DNA from: Inquilinus ginsengisoli_A
GTDB lineage: Bacteria; Pseudomonadota; Alphaproteobacteria; DSM-16000; Inquilinaceae
DNA length: 64,000 nucleotides
Reading direction: 5' to 3'
Assembly: GCF_031453975.1 (NCBI RefSeq)
Contig: NZ_JAVDPW010000020.1
Span: 3,579 to 67,578, forward strand
Of the stretch, positions 41,428 to 50,327 are shown piece by piece (the stretch's first letter is position 1; each line of letters opens with the position of its first letter). The translations under genes were made by a program, and so were the position numbers. The notes under the pieces were generated by a model, which saw only the letters and a list, made by a program, of their open reading frames with translations, searched no databases and was not told the DNA's origin.

Positions 41428-42366
41428 TCAGCCCAGCCGGGCCAAGCGCTTCAGCATCCGCCCGTAGAAGACGGCCGCGTCGCACCCCGTCAGCCACAGG
41501 CCATTGGCCGGGCGGCCGGAGATGCCCCACCAATCGACCACGGTCATGCCGAGGGTCAGCAGCGACGCCGTCTCGATCTCGACATTGCAGCGCCGGCCGG
41601 TGAACAGCTCCGGCCACAGCAGATAGCCGACCGCCAGCGCGTCGTGCAGCGGCCGGGTGGCGGTGCCGTACTTCTCGTTCCCGAAGCGCTGGAAGAACCG
41701 CATCATCCCGGCGCCGGCGGCGCCGACTTGCGTGCCCAGCGCCTCCAGATCGGCGATCCAGCTGTCCGGCGTCGGCGCCGCATAGGTGCAGTCGATCGGC
41801 ACGGCGACCAGGTCAATGCCGGCGCCGAACACGATGGCGGCGGCGTCGGGGTCGACCAGGATGTTGAACTCCGCCGCCGGGGACATGTTGCCGCCCTGAA
41901 AGAAGCCGCCGCCCATCAGCACGATGCGGCGGATCTTGCGGGCGATCGCCGGACTGCGACGCAAAGCCATCGCGACATTGGTCAGGGGGCCGACAGGCAA
42001 CAGCGTGGTGGCGCCGTCCGGCCGGGCCAGCAGCGTCTCGACCATCCAGTCGACCGCATGGCCCGGCTCCGGCGGCCGCGCCGGGGCCGGAAAGTCCCAG
42101 CCGTCCAGGCCGGTCTTGCCGTGCACCTCCTCGGCGAAGCGGGCGGGGCGCAGCAGCGGCCGTTCGCAGCCGGCCCGCACCGGGATCTCCGGCCGGCCCG
42201 CCAGTTCCACCACCCGCCGGGCGTTCGCGGCCGTGACGGCGACCGGGACATTGCCGGCGACGGTGGTGAGGCCGAGCACCTCGAGTTCCGGCGACGCCAG
42301 CGCCAGCAGGATGGCGAAGGCGTCGTCCTGCCCCGGATCGGTGTCGATGATGATGGCTTCTCTCAA
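41428..42366 (-). CDS. Nucleoside hydrolase (IunH family)
   Basis: A 312-residue Ca-dependent ribohydrolase that releases a base from a nucleoside. The Asp cluster IIIDTDPGQDDA is at residues 5-16; further active-site segments are LLPVGPLTNVAMAL, IVLMGGGFFQGGNMSPAAEFNILVDPDAA and PLHDALAV. It starts at TTG 42366 with GGGAGG 6 nt upstream. Divergent from the 2OG oxygenase/ABC importer operon across a perfect palindrome, so both sides are probably controlled together by the GntR protein at 47262. The base specificity cannot be read. Confidence 0.92.
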   Translation of the reverse strand: MREAIIIDTDPGQDDAFAILLALASPELEVLGLTTVAGNVPVAVTAANARRVVELAGRPEIPVRAGCERPLLRPARFAEEVHGKTGLDGWDFPAPARPPEPGHAVDWMVETLLARPDGATTLLPVGPLTNVAMALRRSPAIARKIRRIVLMGGGFFQGGNMSPAAEFNILVDPDAAAIVFGAGIDLVAVPIDCTYAAPTPDSWIADLEALGTQVGAAGAGMMRFFQRFGNEKYGTATRPLHDALAVGYLLWPELFTGRRCNVEIETASLLTLGMTVVDWWGISGRPANGLWLTGCDAAVFYGRMLKRLARLG

Positions 42367-42408
42367 ATTCGCCTCCCTGCTGGTCTCAAAGCCCGTTCAT
42401 CAGAAAAA

Positions 42409-42436
42409 TGTATACAGAAATGAGTTTCTGTATACA
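42409..42436. promoter_or_regulatory. Double GntR-type operator between nucleoside hydrolase and 2OG oxygenase
   Basis: TGTATACAGAAA (42409-42420), spacer TGAG, TTTCTGTATACA (42425-42436): a perfect 28-bp inverted repeat. Each half also contains the self-complementary octamer TGTATACA, with centres 20 bp apart (two helical turns). FCD-type GntR proteins bind TGTNNACA-like palindromes, and one is encoded at the end of the operon (47262-47960). Confidence 0.85.
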
Positions 42437-42462
42437 GATATCCCGAACAGGGGAGCTTGCGC

Positions 42463-43440
42463 ATGGGTCGGGGAGAATTCTCGAACATCCCGGTGCTCGA
42501 CGTGTCACCGCTGCGCGGTGGCGCCAGGCTGGAGGACCGGGCCGGCACGGTGGCCGAGCTGCGCCGGACGCTGGAGACCATCGGCTTCGTCTATCTCGCC
42601 GATCACGGCGTGCCGCCGGAGCTGGGCGAGCGGCTGCACCGGCTGTCGGTGCAGTTCCACGACCTGCCGGCCGAGGCCAAGCTGCGCATCCGGATGAACG
42701 AGGCGCATCGCGGCTACATGCCGTTCAGCACCTCGACCATCGTCACCTCCTCGGTCGCCACGGTCACCAAGCCGAACCAGAGCGAATCGCTGATGGTGAT
42801 GCACGACCTGGCCGAGGACGACCCGGCGCAGGGCGAGCCGCTGCAGGGCCCGAACCAGTGGCCGGCGGAGATCCCGGAGCTGCGGCAGGCGGCGCTCGAC
42901 TACATGCGGGCGATGTCGACCCTGGGCCGCGACATGGCGGTGGCGATCGCCGAGGCGCTGGACCTGCCGCCGACCTATTTCCTGCCCCATTTCGACCGCC
43001 CCACGCTGTTCCTGCGCCTGCTGCACTATCCCGAGCAGCAGCGCGAGGAGGGGCTGTTCGGGTCGGCCCCGCACACCGATTACGGCTTCATCACGCTGCT
43101 GGCGCAGGATTCGGTGGGCGGGCTCGAGGTCCGCAACCGCGCCGGCGACTGGATCCCGGCGCCGCCGATCCCGAACACCTTCGTGATGAATGTCGGCGAC
43201 ATCCTGGCGCGCTGGTCGAACGACCGCTTCGCCTCGACCCCGCACCGGGTGCTGAACCTCAGCGGCCGCGAGCGCTATTCGCAGCCCTTCTTCTACGACC
43301 CGTCGATGGACACGGTGGTCGACTGCCCCGCCGCCCTGCTGGCGCCGGGCGAGGCACCGCGCCACCCGCCGGTGCGCTACGGCGACTATCTGCTCGACCG
43401 GCTGAACAAGAACTACGAGTACCGCAAGAAGGCGTCCTGA
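42463..43440 (+). CDS. Isopenicillin N synthase-like Fe(II)/2-oxoglutarate-dependent oxygenase
   Basis: A 325-residue double-stranded beta-helix oxygenase. The N-terminal DIOX_N part reads IPVLDVSPLRG and GFVYLADHGVP. The iron triad is His204 and Asp206 (APHTDYGFITLL) with His261 (STPHRVLN). The 2-oxoglutarate pair is Arg271 and Ser273 (ERYSQPFFYDP). Bacterial relatives hydroxylate or demethylate small heterocycles and acids; with a nucleoside hydrolase and an importer, a modified nucleoside or free base is a reasonable substrate (inference). ATG 42463 follows GGGGAG by 8 nt, and the gene starts just after the double operator. Confidence 0.9.
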   Translation: MGRGEFSNIPVLDVSPLRGGARLEDRAGTVAELRRTLETIGFVYLADHGVPPELGERLHRLSVQFHDLPAEAKLRIRMNEAHRGYMPFSTSTIVTSSVATVTKPNQSESLMVMHDLAEDDPAQGEPLQGPNQWPAEIPELRQAALDYMRAMSTLGRDMAVAIAEALDLPPTYFLPHFDRPTLFLRLLHYPEQQREEGLFGSAPHTDYGFITLLAQDSVGGLEVRNRAGDWIPAPPIPNTFVMNVGDILARWSNDRFASTPHRVLNLSGRERYSQPFFYDPSMDTVVDCPAALLAPGEAPRHPPVRYGDYLLDRLNKNYEYRKKAS

Positions 43441-43520
43441 GAACGCCAAGGGACCCGGCAGAGGTCCCATGGGGAGGCGCCGCCCGGGTCGGCGGTCCAC
43501 AAACAGCGGAGAACAAGGAC

Positions 43521-44558
43521 ATGCAGCCCACTCGACGGCAGGTTGTCATGGCATGCGCGGCCCTGATGGGCCCGGCCATGCTGCGTTTCCCGGCCCTGGC
43601 GGCCGCGGCGCAGGAGCTGGTGATCACCACCTATGGCGGGGTCTGGGAGGCGTTCTGGCGCAAGAGCCTGGTGCCTGCCTTCGAGACCTCGACCGGCGCC
43701 AAGACCAAGCTCGACATCGGCTTCGGCCGCACCTTCACCTCGACCCTGCGGGCGGCCGGCAAGGACCAGCCGCCCTATTCCATGGTGATGATGAACGAGG
43801 TGTTCGCCTCGCTGCTGCGCAAGGAGGGATATTTCGAGAAGTTCGACCTCTCGCTGGTGCCCCACTACAAGGATCTGTACCCGATCGCCCAGACCGGCGA
43901 CGGCTGGGCCGCGGTCGGCATGATCTCGCCGCTGGGTCTCGGCTACCGCACCGACCTGGTCCAGACCCCGCCGAAATCCTGGAAGGACCTGTGGACCAAC
44001 CCGGAGTTCCAGGGCCGCATCGGCCTCTACAACATTGTCAACTCGGCCGGCAAGGCGATGGTCATGCTGACCGGCAAGCTGTTCGGCAGCGGCCCGCATG
44101 ACCTGGACAAGGCCTATGAGAAGCTGGGGGAGCTGGCGCCCGTGCTGCAGACCGACTTCAACATGTCGACCCTGATGTCGACCGGCGAGATCGTGGTCGC
44201 GCCCTATGATTTCGGCGAGATCGCGCGGCTGAAGCACCAGGGGCTGCCGGTCGACTGCATCGTGCCGGAGGAAGGCCTGCTGATGTGGGACCAGACCTTC
44301 AGCATCTGCGCCAACGCCCCGGCGCGAGAGCTGGCCTACAAATACATCGACTTCATCCTGTCGCCGGAGACGCAGCTGATGCTGGCGCGGGAGTTCTTCG
44401 TCTCCCCGGTCAACCGCACGGTCGAGGTGCCGGAGGATCTGCGCGCCGACGTGCCGGTCTATGGCGAGCAGATGAGCCGCATCCTCGCCTGGGACTGGGA
44501 TTGGGTGAACGCCAATGCCACCGAGATGACGGAACGCTGGAACCGGACCTTCCAGTGA
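43521..44558 (+). CDS. Periplasmic binding protein of a polyamine/Fe-type ABC importer (PotD-like)
   Basis: A 345-residue class D binding protein. The N-terminus has a twin-arginine-like signal (PTRRQVVMACAALMGPAML). The mature fold opens with LVITTYGGVWEAFW and includes GLGYRTDLV, SWKDLWTNPEFQGRIGLY and a C-terminal ALSPETQ-like FILSPETQLMLAREFFVSPVN. This family binds polyamines, putrescine-like cations or small organic ligands. Coupled by GTGA overlap to the ATPase gene. The context with nucleoside hydrolase argues for uptake of a nucleobase derivative or nucleoside, but this is uncertain. Confidence 0.9.
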   Translation: MQPTRRQVVMACAALMGPAMLRFPALAAAAQELVITTYGGVWEAFWRKSLVPAFETSTGAKTKLDIGFGRTFTSTLRAAGKDQPPYSMVMMNEVFASLLRKEGYFEKFDLSLVPHYKDLYPIAQTGDGWAAVGMISPLGLGYRTDLVQTPPKSWKDLWTNPEFQGRIGLYNIVNSAGKAMVMLTGKLFGSGPHDLDKAYEKLGELAPVLQTDFNMSTLMSTGEIVVAPYDFGEIARLKHQGLPVDCIVPEEGLLMWDQTFSICANAPARELAYKYIDFILSPETQLMLAREFFVSPVNRTVEVPEDLRADVPVYGEQMSRILAWDWDWVNANATEMTERWNRTFQ

Positions 44559-45616
44559 CCGAAGTCGTCATTTCAGGGCTGACCCGCAGCTTCGGCGCGG
44601 CCCGCGCGGTCGACCGGCTGTCGCTGTCGATCGCGAGCGGCGAGTTCGTCTCGCTGCTGGGCCCATCGGGCTGCGGCAAGACCACCACGCTGAAGCTGAT
44701 CGCCGGTTTCGAGGAGGCCGAGCACGGCAGCATCGCCTTCGACGGGCGCGACGTCTCGGCCCTGCCGCCGGAGCGGCGGGACATCGGCATGGTGTTCCAG
44801 TCCTACGCCCTGTTCCCGCACATGACCGTTGCCCGCAACCTGGCCTTCGGGCTGGAGATGCGGAAGGTGAGCCGGGCCGAGATCGCAACCCGTGTCGCCC
44901 GGGTGCTGGAGATGGTGCAGCTGCGCGGAATGGAAGAGCGCTATCCGCGCGAACTGAGCGGCGGCCAGCAGCAGCGCGTCGCCCTGGCCCGGGCGCTGGT
45001 GATCGAGCCGAGCATCCTGCTGCTGGACGAACCGCTGGCCAATCTCGACGCCCGGCTGCGCGACGAGATGCGGGTGTTCATCCGCGACCTGCAGCGGCGG
45101 GTCGGCATCACCACCATCTACGTCACCCACGACCAGGCCGAGGCGATGACGATGTCCGACCGCGTCGTGGTGATGTTCGGCGGCCGCATCGCCCAGGCCG
45201 GCGCGCCCGAGGCGATCTACGAACGCCCGGCCGATGCCCGGGTCGCCAGCTTCGTCGGCCAGGCCAACCTGCTGCCCGGCATCGTCGTGGCCACTGGCGA
45301 CGAGGCGAAGATCCGCACCGTGTTCGGCGACTGCGCCGCCGACGGGCTGGACGGCACCGCGCCGGGCGCCGCGGTCAGGGTCCTGCTGCGGCCGGAGGCG
45401 ATCACCCTCGCCCCCGCCGGCATCGGCACCACGGCGACGGAGGGCGTGGTCGAGGGCCGCTACTACCTGGGCGCCATGGTCAATTACCGCATCCGGCTGC
45501 CGGACGGCAGCGATGTCGAGGCCCACAGCCTGACCCAGACCCGCTTCGCCGAGGGGCAGCGCGTGGCGGTGCGGCCGCCCGCCGCCCCACTCTGGGTCGT
45601 CCCGGAGGCGCCATGA
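44555..45616 (+). CDS. PotA-like ABC importer ATPase
   Basis: A 353-residue ATPase: Walker A GPSGCGKTT, Q-loop VFQSYALFPHMTVARNL, signature LSGGQQQRVALARAL, Walker B ILLLDEPLANLDARLR, switch His in YVTHDQAEAM. Residues about 240-353 are the TOBE regulatory domain (GQANLLPG; VRVLLRPEAITL). It starts at GTG 44555 inside the binding-protein stop region (GTGA overlap) and ends in an ATGA overlap with the first permease gene. Confidence 0.94.
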   Translation: MTEVVISGLTRSFGAARAVDRLSLSIASGEFVSLLGPSGCGKTTTLKLIAGFEEAEHGSIAFDGRDVSALPPERRDIGMVFQSYALFPHMTVARNLAFGLEMRKVSRAEIATRVARVLEMVQLRGMEERYPRELSGGQQQRVALARALVIEPSILLLDEPLANLDARLRDEMRVFIRDLQRRVGITTIYVTHDQAEAMTMSDRVVVMFGGRIAQAGAPEAIYERPADARVASFVGQANLLPGIVVATGDEAKIRTVFGDCAADGLDGTAPGAAVRVLLRPEAITLAPAGIGTTATEGVVEGRYYLGAMVNYRIRLPDGSDVEAHSLTQTRFAEGQRVAVRPPAAPLWVVPEAP

Positions 45617-46464
45617 CCCGCAAACGGCTATCCTGGACCTGGCTGCTGATCGCGCCGGCAGCGGTGCTGCTGGGCGTGTTCCTGCTGGTGCCCTATCTCA
45701 ACATCGTGCTGATGAGCTTCCGGCCGCCGGCCACCGGCGCGCCCTACGGACCGGGGCTGACGCTCGGCAACTACGAGCGCGCCCTGACCGATGGCTACTA
45801 TCTGGGCCAGCTCGGCAGCACGCTGTGGATCGCGCTGTTGACCACCGCGGCGACGCTGCTGGTCGGCTTCCCGGTCGCCTGGCAGCTGGCCCGCAGCCGG
45901 TCGCGCTGGCGCCCGGTGCTGTACGGCATCGTGCTGTCGCCGCTCCTGGTCGGGATCGTGGTCCGCAGCTTCGGCTGGACCATCCTGCTCGGCAACAACG
46001 GCGTCATCAACAAGGCGGTCCGGTCGCTGGGCCTGACCCTGGCGCCGCTGCCGCTGATGTACAACACGCTCGGCATCGTCGTCGCCCTGACCCATGTCTT
46101 CCTGCCCTTCATGATCCTGCCGGTCATGGCGTCGCTGCAGACCATCGACCCGGCGCTGGAGGCGGCGGGGCGGTCGCTCGGCGCCACCAGGCGGGTGGCG
46201 TTCCGGCGCATCGTGCTGCCGCTGGCCCTGCCCGGGATCCAGTCCGGCTGCATCCTGGTCTTCGTGCTGGCGCTCAGCGCCTATGTCACCCCGGTGCTGA
46301 TCGGCGGCATGCGGGTGAAGACCATGACCCTCACCGTGGTCGACACGCTGACCGACGCCTTCCAATGGCCGCTGGGCTCCGCGCTGGCGCTGATGCTCAG
46401 CGTCGCCGGCGGGCTCTGCGTCGTCCTGTTCGCCCGGGCCACACGGATGAGGTGGGCGTCATGA
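45613..46464 (+). CDS. PotB-like ABC permease
   Basis: A 283-residue inner-membrane protein with about six helices (LLIAPAAVLLGVFLLVPYL first). The EAA coupling loop is EAAGRSLGATRRVAFRRIVLP, near residue 185. It forms the translocation pore with the PotC-like protein encoded next. Overlaps both neighbouring genes by ATGA, so the three importer genes are tightly coupled. Confidence 0.93.
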   Translation: MTRKRLSWTWLLIAPAAVLLGVFLLVPYLNIVLMSFRPPATGAPYGPGLTLGNYERALTDGYYLGQLGSTLWIALLTTAATLLVGFPVAWQLARSRSRWRPVLYGIVLSPLLVGIVVRSFGWTILLGNNGVINKAVRSLGLTLAPLPLMYNTLGIVVALTHVFLPFMILPVMASLQTIDPALEAAGRSLGATRRVAFRRIVLPLALPGIQSGCILVFVLALSAYVTPVLIGGMRVKTMTLTVVDTLTDAFQWPLGSALALMLSVAGGLCVVLFARATRMRWAS

Positions 46465-47252
46465 AGCCGCGGCGGCCGATCCTGTTCCCGATCTTCTGCG
46501 GGCTGGTCTATGCCTTCCTGCTGGCGCCGATCCTGGTCGTCGTCGGCGCCTCCTTCAGCGCCGGCGCCTTCCTGGCCTTCCCGCCGCAGGGCCTGTCGCT
46601 GCGCTGGTACGAGGCGTTCTTCAGCAACGAGGTCTTCGTCACCGCGATCTGGACCTCGCTGCAGGTCGCCACCGTCGCGACCGTGGTCTCCGCCGCGATC
46701 GGCACCGCCGCCGCCCTGTACCACGCCCGCCATGCCGGCCGGGCGAAGGAGGCAATCCGCATCGCCGTGCTGGCGCCGCTGCTGCTGCCCGAGGTGCTGA
46801 CGGCAATCGCGTTGCTGTTCTTCTTCTACGCGATCGGCATCGGCACAAGGAACCTGGTGGCGCTGGTCACCGGCCATGTGCTGATCACCCTGCCCTTCGT
46901 GTTCATGAACGTCTCGGCCTCGCTGCAGGGCTTCGACCGGTCGTGGGAGCTGGCGGCGCGCAGCCTAGGCGCCCGGCCGTGGCGGGTGTTCGTCCGGATT
47001 ACCCTGCCGCTGATCAAGCCGGGGCTGATCGGCGGCTGCCTGTTCGCCTTCATCATCTCCTTCGACACCTTCGCGATCTCGTTCCTGCTGAAGGACGTCG
47101 GAACCTCGACCCTGCCGATCCAGCTGTTCGATTATCTTCGCCTGAACTTCACGCCGGAGGCCGCGGCCGTCTCCACCATCAGCATCGTCATGACGCTGCT
47201 GGTCGTGGTGGTGACCGAGAAGATCCTCGGCCTCAAGATCCAGAGGTTCTGA
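46461..47252 (+). CDS. PotC-like ABC permease
   Basis: A 263-residue permease with about six helices. It has the EAA loop ELAARSLGARPWRVFVRITLP (about residue 162) and the PotC-like segment GGCLFAFIISFDTFAISFLL. It pairs with the PotB-like permease. It is followed after 9 bp by the GntR regulator gene, so the regulator is probably in the same transcript. Confidence 0.93.
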   Translation: MKPRRPILFPIFCGLVYAFLLAPILVVVGASFSAGAFLAFPPQGLSLRWYEAFFSNEVFVTAIWTSLQVATVATVVSAAIGTAAALYHARHAGRAKEAIRIAVLAPLLLPEVLTAIALLFFFYAIGIGTRNLVALVTGHVLITLPFVFMNVSASLQGFDRSWELAARSLGARPWRVFVRITLPLIKPGLIGGCLFAFIISFDTFAISFLLKDVGTSTLPIQLFDYLRLNFTPEAAAVSTISIVMTLLVVVVTEKILGLKIQRF

Positions 47253-47261
47253 CCCGCGACC

Positions 47262-47960
47262 ATGGAGACCGCCATCCTGGATGAAGACAACGGCACCCCG
47301 CGCCGGCCGGTGCTGTCGCAGACGGTGCTCGCCTTCCTCGAGCGCAAGATCATCCTGCGCGAGCTGGCCCCCGGCGCCAAGCTGGTGGAGGAGGAGCTGT
47401 GCGAGCGCTACGGCATCAGCCGGTCGCCGGTGCGCGAGGCGCTGCGGCTGCTCGAGGGCACCGGCCTGGTGATCCGCCGGCCGCGCCAGGGCGTGCGGGT
47501 GGCGCCGATGTCGCTGGCCGATCTCGACCAGATCTATTCCTGCCGGGTCAAGCTGGAGGCGCTGGCGGCGGAGGGCGCGGCCCGGTCGGCCAACCCGGTC
47601 GCGGTCGCCGGCGAGCTGTCGGTCGCCCTCGCGGCGATGCGGTCGGCGCTGGAGGCCGGCGACGTCGAGCGCTGCTTCGACGCCAATGTCGCCCTGACCG
47701 AGGCGCTGCACGAAGCCTCGGGCAACGCCGTGCTGCAGCGCCTGCTCGCCATCGTGCAAAGGCCGGCGCTGCGCTACCGCCATCTGGCCTATGGCGTGTC
47801 GGCGGAAATGACCGCGATCGCGATCGAAGCCAACCAACAGATGATCGACGCCATCCACCGCGGCGACGCTCCGGCGGCCGGCCGAGTCACCGCCGGGCTG
47901 GTCGAGGCCGCCTGGCAGATCGTCCGCACGGCGTTATCCTCTGCCATCGGCAAGCGATGA
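47262..47960 (+). CDS. GntR-family regulator with FCD domain
   Basis: A 232-residue regulator: N-terminal winged helix (KLVEEELCERYGISRSPVREALRLLEGTGLVIRRPRQG) and a C-terminal all-helical FCD domain that binds a metal and an organic acid. Last gene of the oxygenase/importer operon, and the obvious ligand for the TGTATACA palindromes at 42409-42436. It probably represses both divergent operons until a catabolic intermediate binds. Convergent with the ferredoxin gene (27 bp between stops). Confidence 0.9.
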   Translation: METAILDEDNGTPRRPVLSQTVLAFLERKIILRELAPGAKLVEEELCERYGISRSPVREALRLLEGTGLVIRRPRQGVRVAPMSLADLDQIYSCRVKLEALAAEGAARSANPVAVAGELSVALAAMRSALEAGDVERCFDANVALTEALHEASGNAVLQRLLAIVQRPALRYRHLAYGVSAEMTAIAIEANQQMIDAIHRGDAPAAGRVTAGLVEAAWQIVRTALSSAIGKR

Positions 47961-47986
47961 CAGCACAGATGCAACTGCCTGTGGCG

Positions 47987-48337
47987 CTATGGGTCCCGGC
48001 CGACGATGGCGATGCTGCGGCGACATGCTGCGACCTCTGGATGATCCAGGATGCTGACATGCGTCGCGTCGGCGCCGCCGGGAGCGCCCCAGCCGGTCAC
48101 GGCGGGGCCGAAGAACTCGGCGTTGGCGGCGCGGAACCCCTCCTCCGCCGCCGGCAGCTCGTCATCGGCGAAGATCGCCTGCACCGGGCAGACCGACAGG
48201 CAGATGCCGCAGTCGATGCATTCCCCGGGGTGGATGTACATCATCCGCCCGCCCTCATAGATGCTGTCGACCGGGCACACCTTCTGGCAGGCGCCGTCCT
48301 TCACGTCGATGCAGGCCGAGGCGATGATGTGGGTCAT
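47987..48337 (-). CDS. 7Fe ferredoxin [3Fe-4S][4Fe-4S] with C-terminal extension
   Basis: A 116-residue ferredoxin of the FdxA type. Cys9, Cys17 and Cys50 match the 3Fe cluster ligands, and Cys21, Cys40, Cys43 and Cys46 the 4Fe cluster (KVCPVD; CIDCGICLSVCP). A Cys usually found between 9 and 17 is absent. The C-terminal half is a tail of about 60 residues with a further unpaired Cys (EVAACRR). Last gene of the seven-gene operon, 16 bp after the hydratase. It is a probable electron partner of the FAD oxidoreductase encoded upstream (inference). Confidence 0.92.
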   Translation of the reverse strand: MTHIIASACIDVKDGACQKVCPVDSIYEGGRMMYIHPGECIDCGICLSVCPVQAIFADDELPAAEEGFRAANAEFFGPAVTGWGAPGGADATHVSILDHPEVAACRRSIAIVGRDP

Positions 48338-48353
48338 GGCGCGATGCCTTCGC

Positions 48354-49130
48354 TCATCGCCCCTGCCAGCGCGGCGGGCGCTTTTCCTGGAAGGCACGCA
48401 CGCCTTCCTCCTGGTCCGCGGATTGCAGCGCCTCGACCAGCGCCGGCAGCCGCAGCGCCTGGGCCTGCACGGCGGTCAGGCCCTCACCCGCCCGCACCAT
48501 CTGCTTGATCGCCCGCACCGACAGCGGGGCGCAGGCCAGGATGTCGGCGACCCAGCGGTCGACGGCCGCATCCAGACCCTCCGGCGCCGCCACCTCGTTG
48601 ACCAGGCCCAGCCGCAGCGCCTCGTCGGCACCGATGCGCCGGCCGGTCAGCAGCAGGCCCATGGCCTGGACATGGGACAGGCGCCGGGCCAGCAGGGCGA
48701 TGCCGCCATCCAGCGCCAGCCGGCCGACCCGCGGCTCCGGCAGGCCGAAGCCGGCGGTGGCCGAGGCCACGACGATGTCGCAGCCCAGCACCATCTCCAT
48801 GCCGCCGCCGAGGGCATGGCCGTTGACCCGGGCGATCACCGGGATGTCCAGCGTCTCGCGCAAGGCGATGCCGCCGAAGCCGCCCGGGCGCGGCGCGGCC
48901 CAGTATTCCAGCCCGCTGACGCCCGACCCGTCCTTCATGTCGGCGCCGGTGCAGAAGGCGCGGTCGCCGGCCCCGGTCAGCACCACGGCGCGGATGGCGC
49001 GGTCGCGCTCGATCGTCTCCCAGATTCGGATCAGCTCCTGCTCGGTCGCGCGGTCGACCGCATTCATCCGGTCGGGCCGGTCGAGGGTGACGCGGGCGAT
49101 CTCGCCCTCGACCGCGAAGCGCACCGTCAT
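48354..49130 (-). CDS. Enoyl-CoA hydratase/carnitinyl-CoA dehydratase-like crotonase
   Basis: A 258-residue crotonase. Both catalytic glutamates of hydratases are present: GGGMEMVLGCDIVVA and FGLPEPRVG. Oxyanion segments are CTGADMKDGSG and NGHALGGG. The C-terminus EKRPPRWQGR is typical of CaiD/PaaF-like proteins. It overlaps the CoA-transferase gene by ATGA. With a CaiB-like CoA-transferase upstream, the pair resembles carnitine CoA-ester chemistry: CoA transfer, then hydration or dehydration. Not a PAA-cluster gene by position. Confidence 0.9.
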   Translation of the reverse strand: MTVRFAVEGEIARVTLDRPDRMNAVDRATEQELIRIWETIERDRAIRAVVLTGAGDRAFCTGADMKDGSGVSGLEYWAAPRPGGFGGIALRETLDIPVIARVNGHALGGGMEMVLGCDIVVASATAGFGLPEPRVGRLALDGGIALLARRLSHVQAMGLLLTGRRIGADEALRLGLVNEVAAPEGLDAAVDRWVADILACAPLSVRAIKQMVRAGEGLTAVQAQALRLPALVEALQSADQEEGVRAFQEKRPPRWQGR

Positions 49131-50314
49131 GACAGCACCCCCGCCTCACGCAGCGCGCGGATCCGCGACGCCGGGAAGCCCGCCTCGGCCAGCACGGCGT
49201 CGCCGTCCGCGCCCAGCGCCGGCGGGGCGTGGCGGATGCGGAAGGCCGACGGGTCCATGGTCAGCGGCGAGCCGATCAGCGCCAGCGGGTCGCCCGGCTC
49301 ATGCGACACCACGCTGCCATTGGCCTTGGTCTGCTCATGCACCAAGGCGTCGGACAGCGTCAGCACCGGGGCGCAGAGCAAATCCTGCTCGTCCAGCTTG
49401 GCCAGCCAGTGCTCCGTCGTATTGGTCGCGAAGCGCTCGCGGAACAGCGCCTGCAGCTCGGCCTTGTGCTTCACCTGGCCGGCGAAGTCGGAATAACGCG
49501 GATCGGCCGACAGGTCGGGCAGGCCCAGCGCGGCGCAGATGTCGCGCAGCGGGTTGGCCTTGAAGGCACCGACCAGGACGACGGCGCCGTCGGTGGTCTT
49601 GAACGCGCCGGTCAGCGGATAGGCGCCCCAGCTGAAGTCGCGGCCGCGCTGCAGCCACATCGCCGCCTCCTGCATCTGCATGGCGAGCATGGATTCGAAC
49701 AGCGACACCGAGACCTGCTGCCCCCGGCCGGTCTTCTCCCGCTGCAGCAGCGCCAGCAGGATCGCCTGCACCAGATGCATGCCGGCGGAATAGTCGCACA
49801 GCGAGGTGGCGTAGATGGTCAGCGGCTCGTCGTCGTTGCACTTGCGCATCATCACGCCGGACAGGGCCTGGGCCAGGATGTCCTGGCCGCCCTTGTAGGC
49901 CAGCGGCCCGGCCTGGCCGAAGCCGGAGCCGAAGGCGCAGATGACGCGCGGGTTGATCTCCGCCAGCCTGGCGTAGCCGAAGCCCATCCGCTCCATCACC
50001 CCGGCGCGGAAGTTGTTCACGACGATGTCGGCGCCGCGGATCAGCTCGTAGACCACCTGCTTGCCCTCGTCCTGGCGCAGGTCCAGCGCGATCGACCGCT
50101 TGTTGCGGTTCAGGCTGCGGAACACCGGGTTGTTCGGCCCGTCCGGGTCGTCCGGGATCGAGCTGCGCGACAGGTCGCCGGCGCCCGGCCGCTCGATCTT
50201 GATGACGTCGGCGCCGTAGTCGGCCAGCACCTGGGTGGCGCTGGGGCCGAGCATGACCTGGGAGAAGTCGATCACCCGGATGCCGGACAGCGGCTGGATC
50301 CCGTCGCTCTGCAT
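49127..50314 (-). CDS. CaiB/BaiF-family (class III) CoA-transferase
   Basis: A 395-residue class III CoA-transferase. Typical features: SGIRVIDFSQVMLGPSATQVLADYGADVIKIERP at the N-terminus, SLNRNKRSIALDL, ADIVVNNFRAGVMERMGFGY, and the catalytic Asp in SLCDYSAGMHLV. It moves CoA from a donor such as succinyl-CoA to a carboxylic acid. GGGAAG precedes ATG 50314. Followed by the hydratase gene with overlap; an FAD oxidoreductase gene lies 13 bp upstream. Confidence 0.93.
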   Translation of the reverse strand: MQSDGIQPLSGIRVIDFSQVMLGPSATQVLADYGADVIKIERPGAGDLSRSSIPDDPDGPNNPVFRSLNRNKRSIALDLRQDEGKQVVYELIRGADIVVNNFRAGVMERMGFGYARLAEINPRVICAFGSGFGQAGPLAYKGGQDILAQALSGVMMRKCNDDEPLTIYATSLCDYSAGMHLVQAILLALLQREKTGRGQQVSVSLFESMLAMQMQEAAMWLQRGRDFSWGAYPLTGAFKTTDGAVVLVGAFKANPLRDICAALGLPDLSADPRYSDFAGQVKHKAELQALFRERFATNTTEHWLAKLDEQDLLCAPVLTLSDALVHEQTKANGSVVSHEPGDPLALIGSPLTMDPSAFRIRHAPPALGADGDAVLAEAGFPASRIRALREAGVLS

Positions 50315-50327
50315 GCTGCTCACTTCC

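Noticed and set aside
48354..49130. Crotonase gene as the missing paaF
   Set aside because: It is coupled by overlap to a CaiB-like CoA-transferase and has no PAA operator; it lies about 29 kb from the PAA genes.
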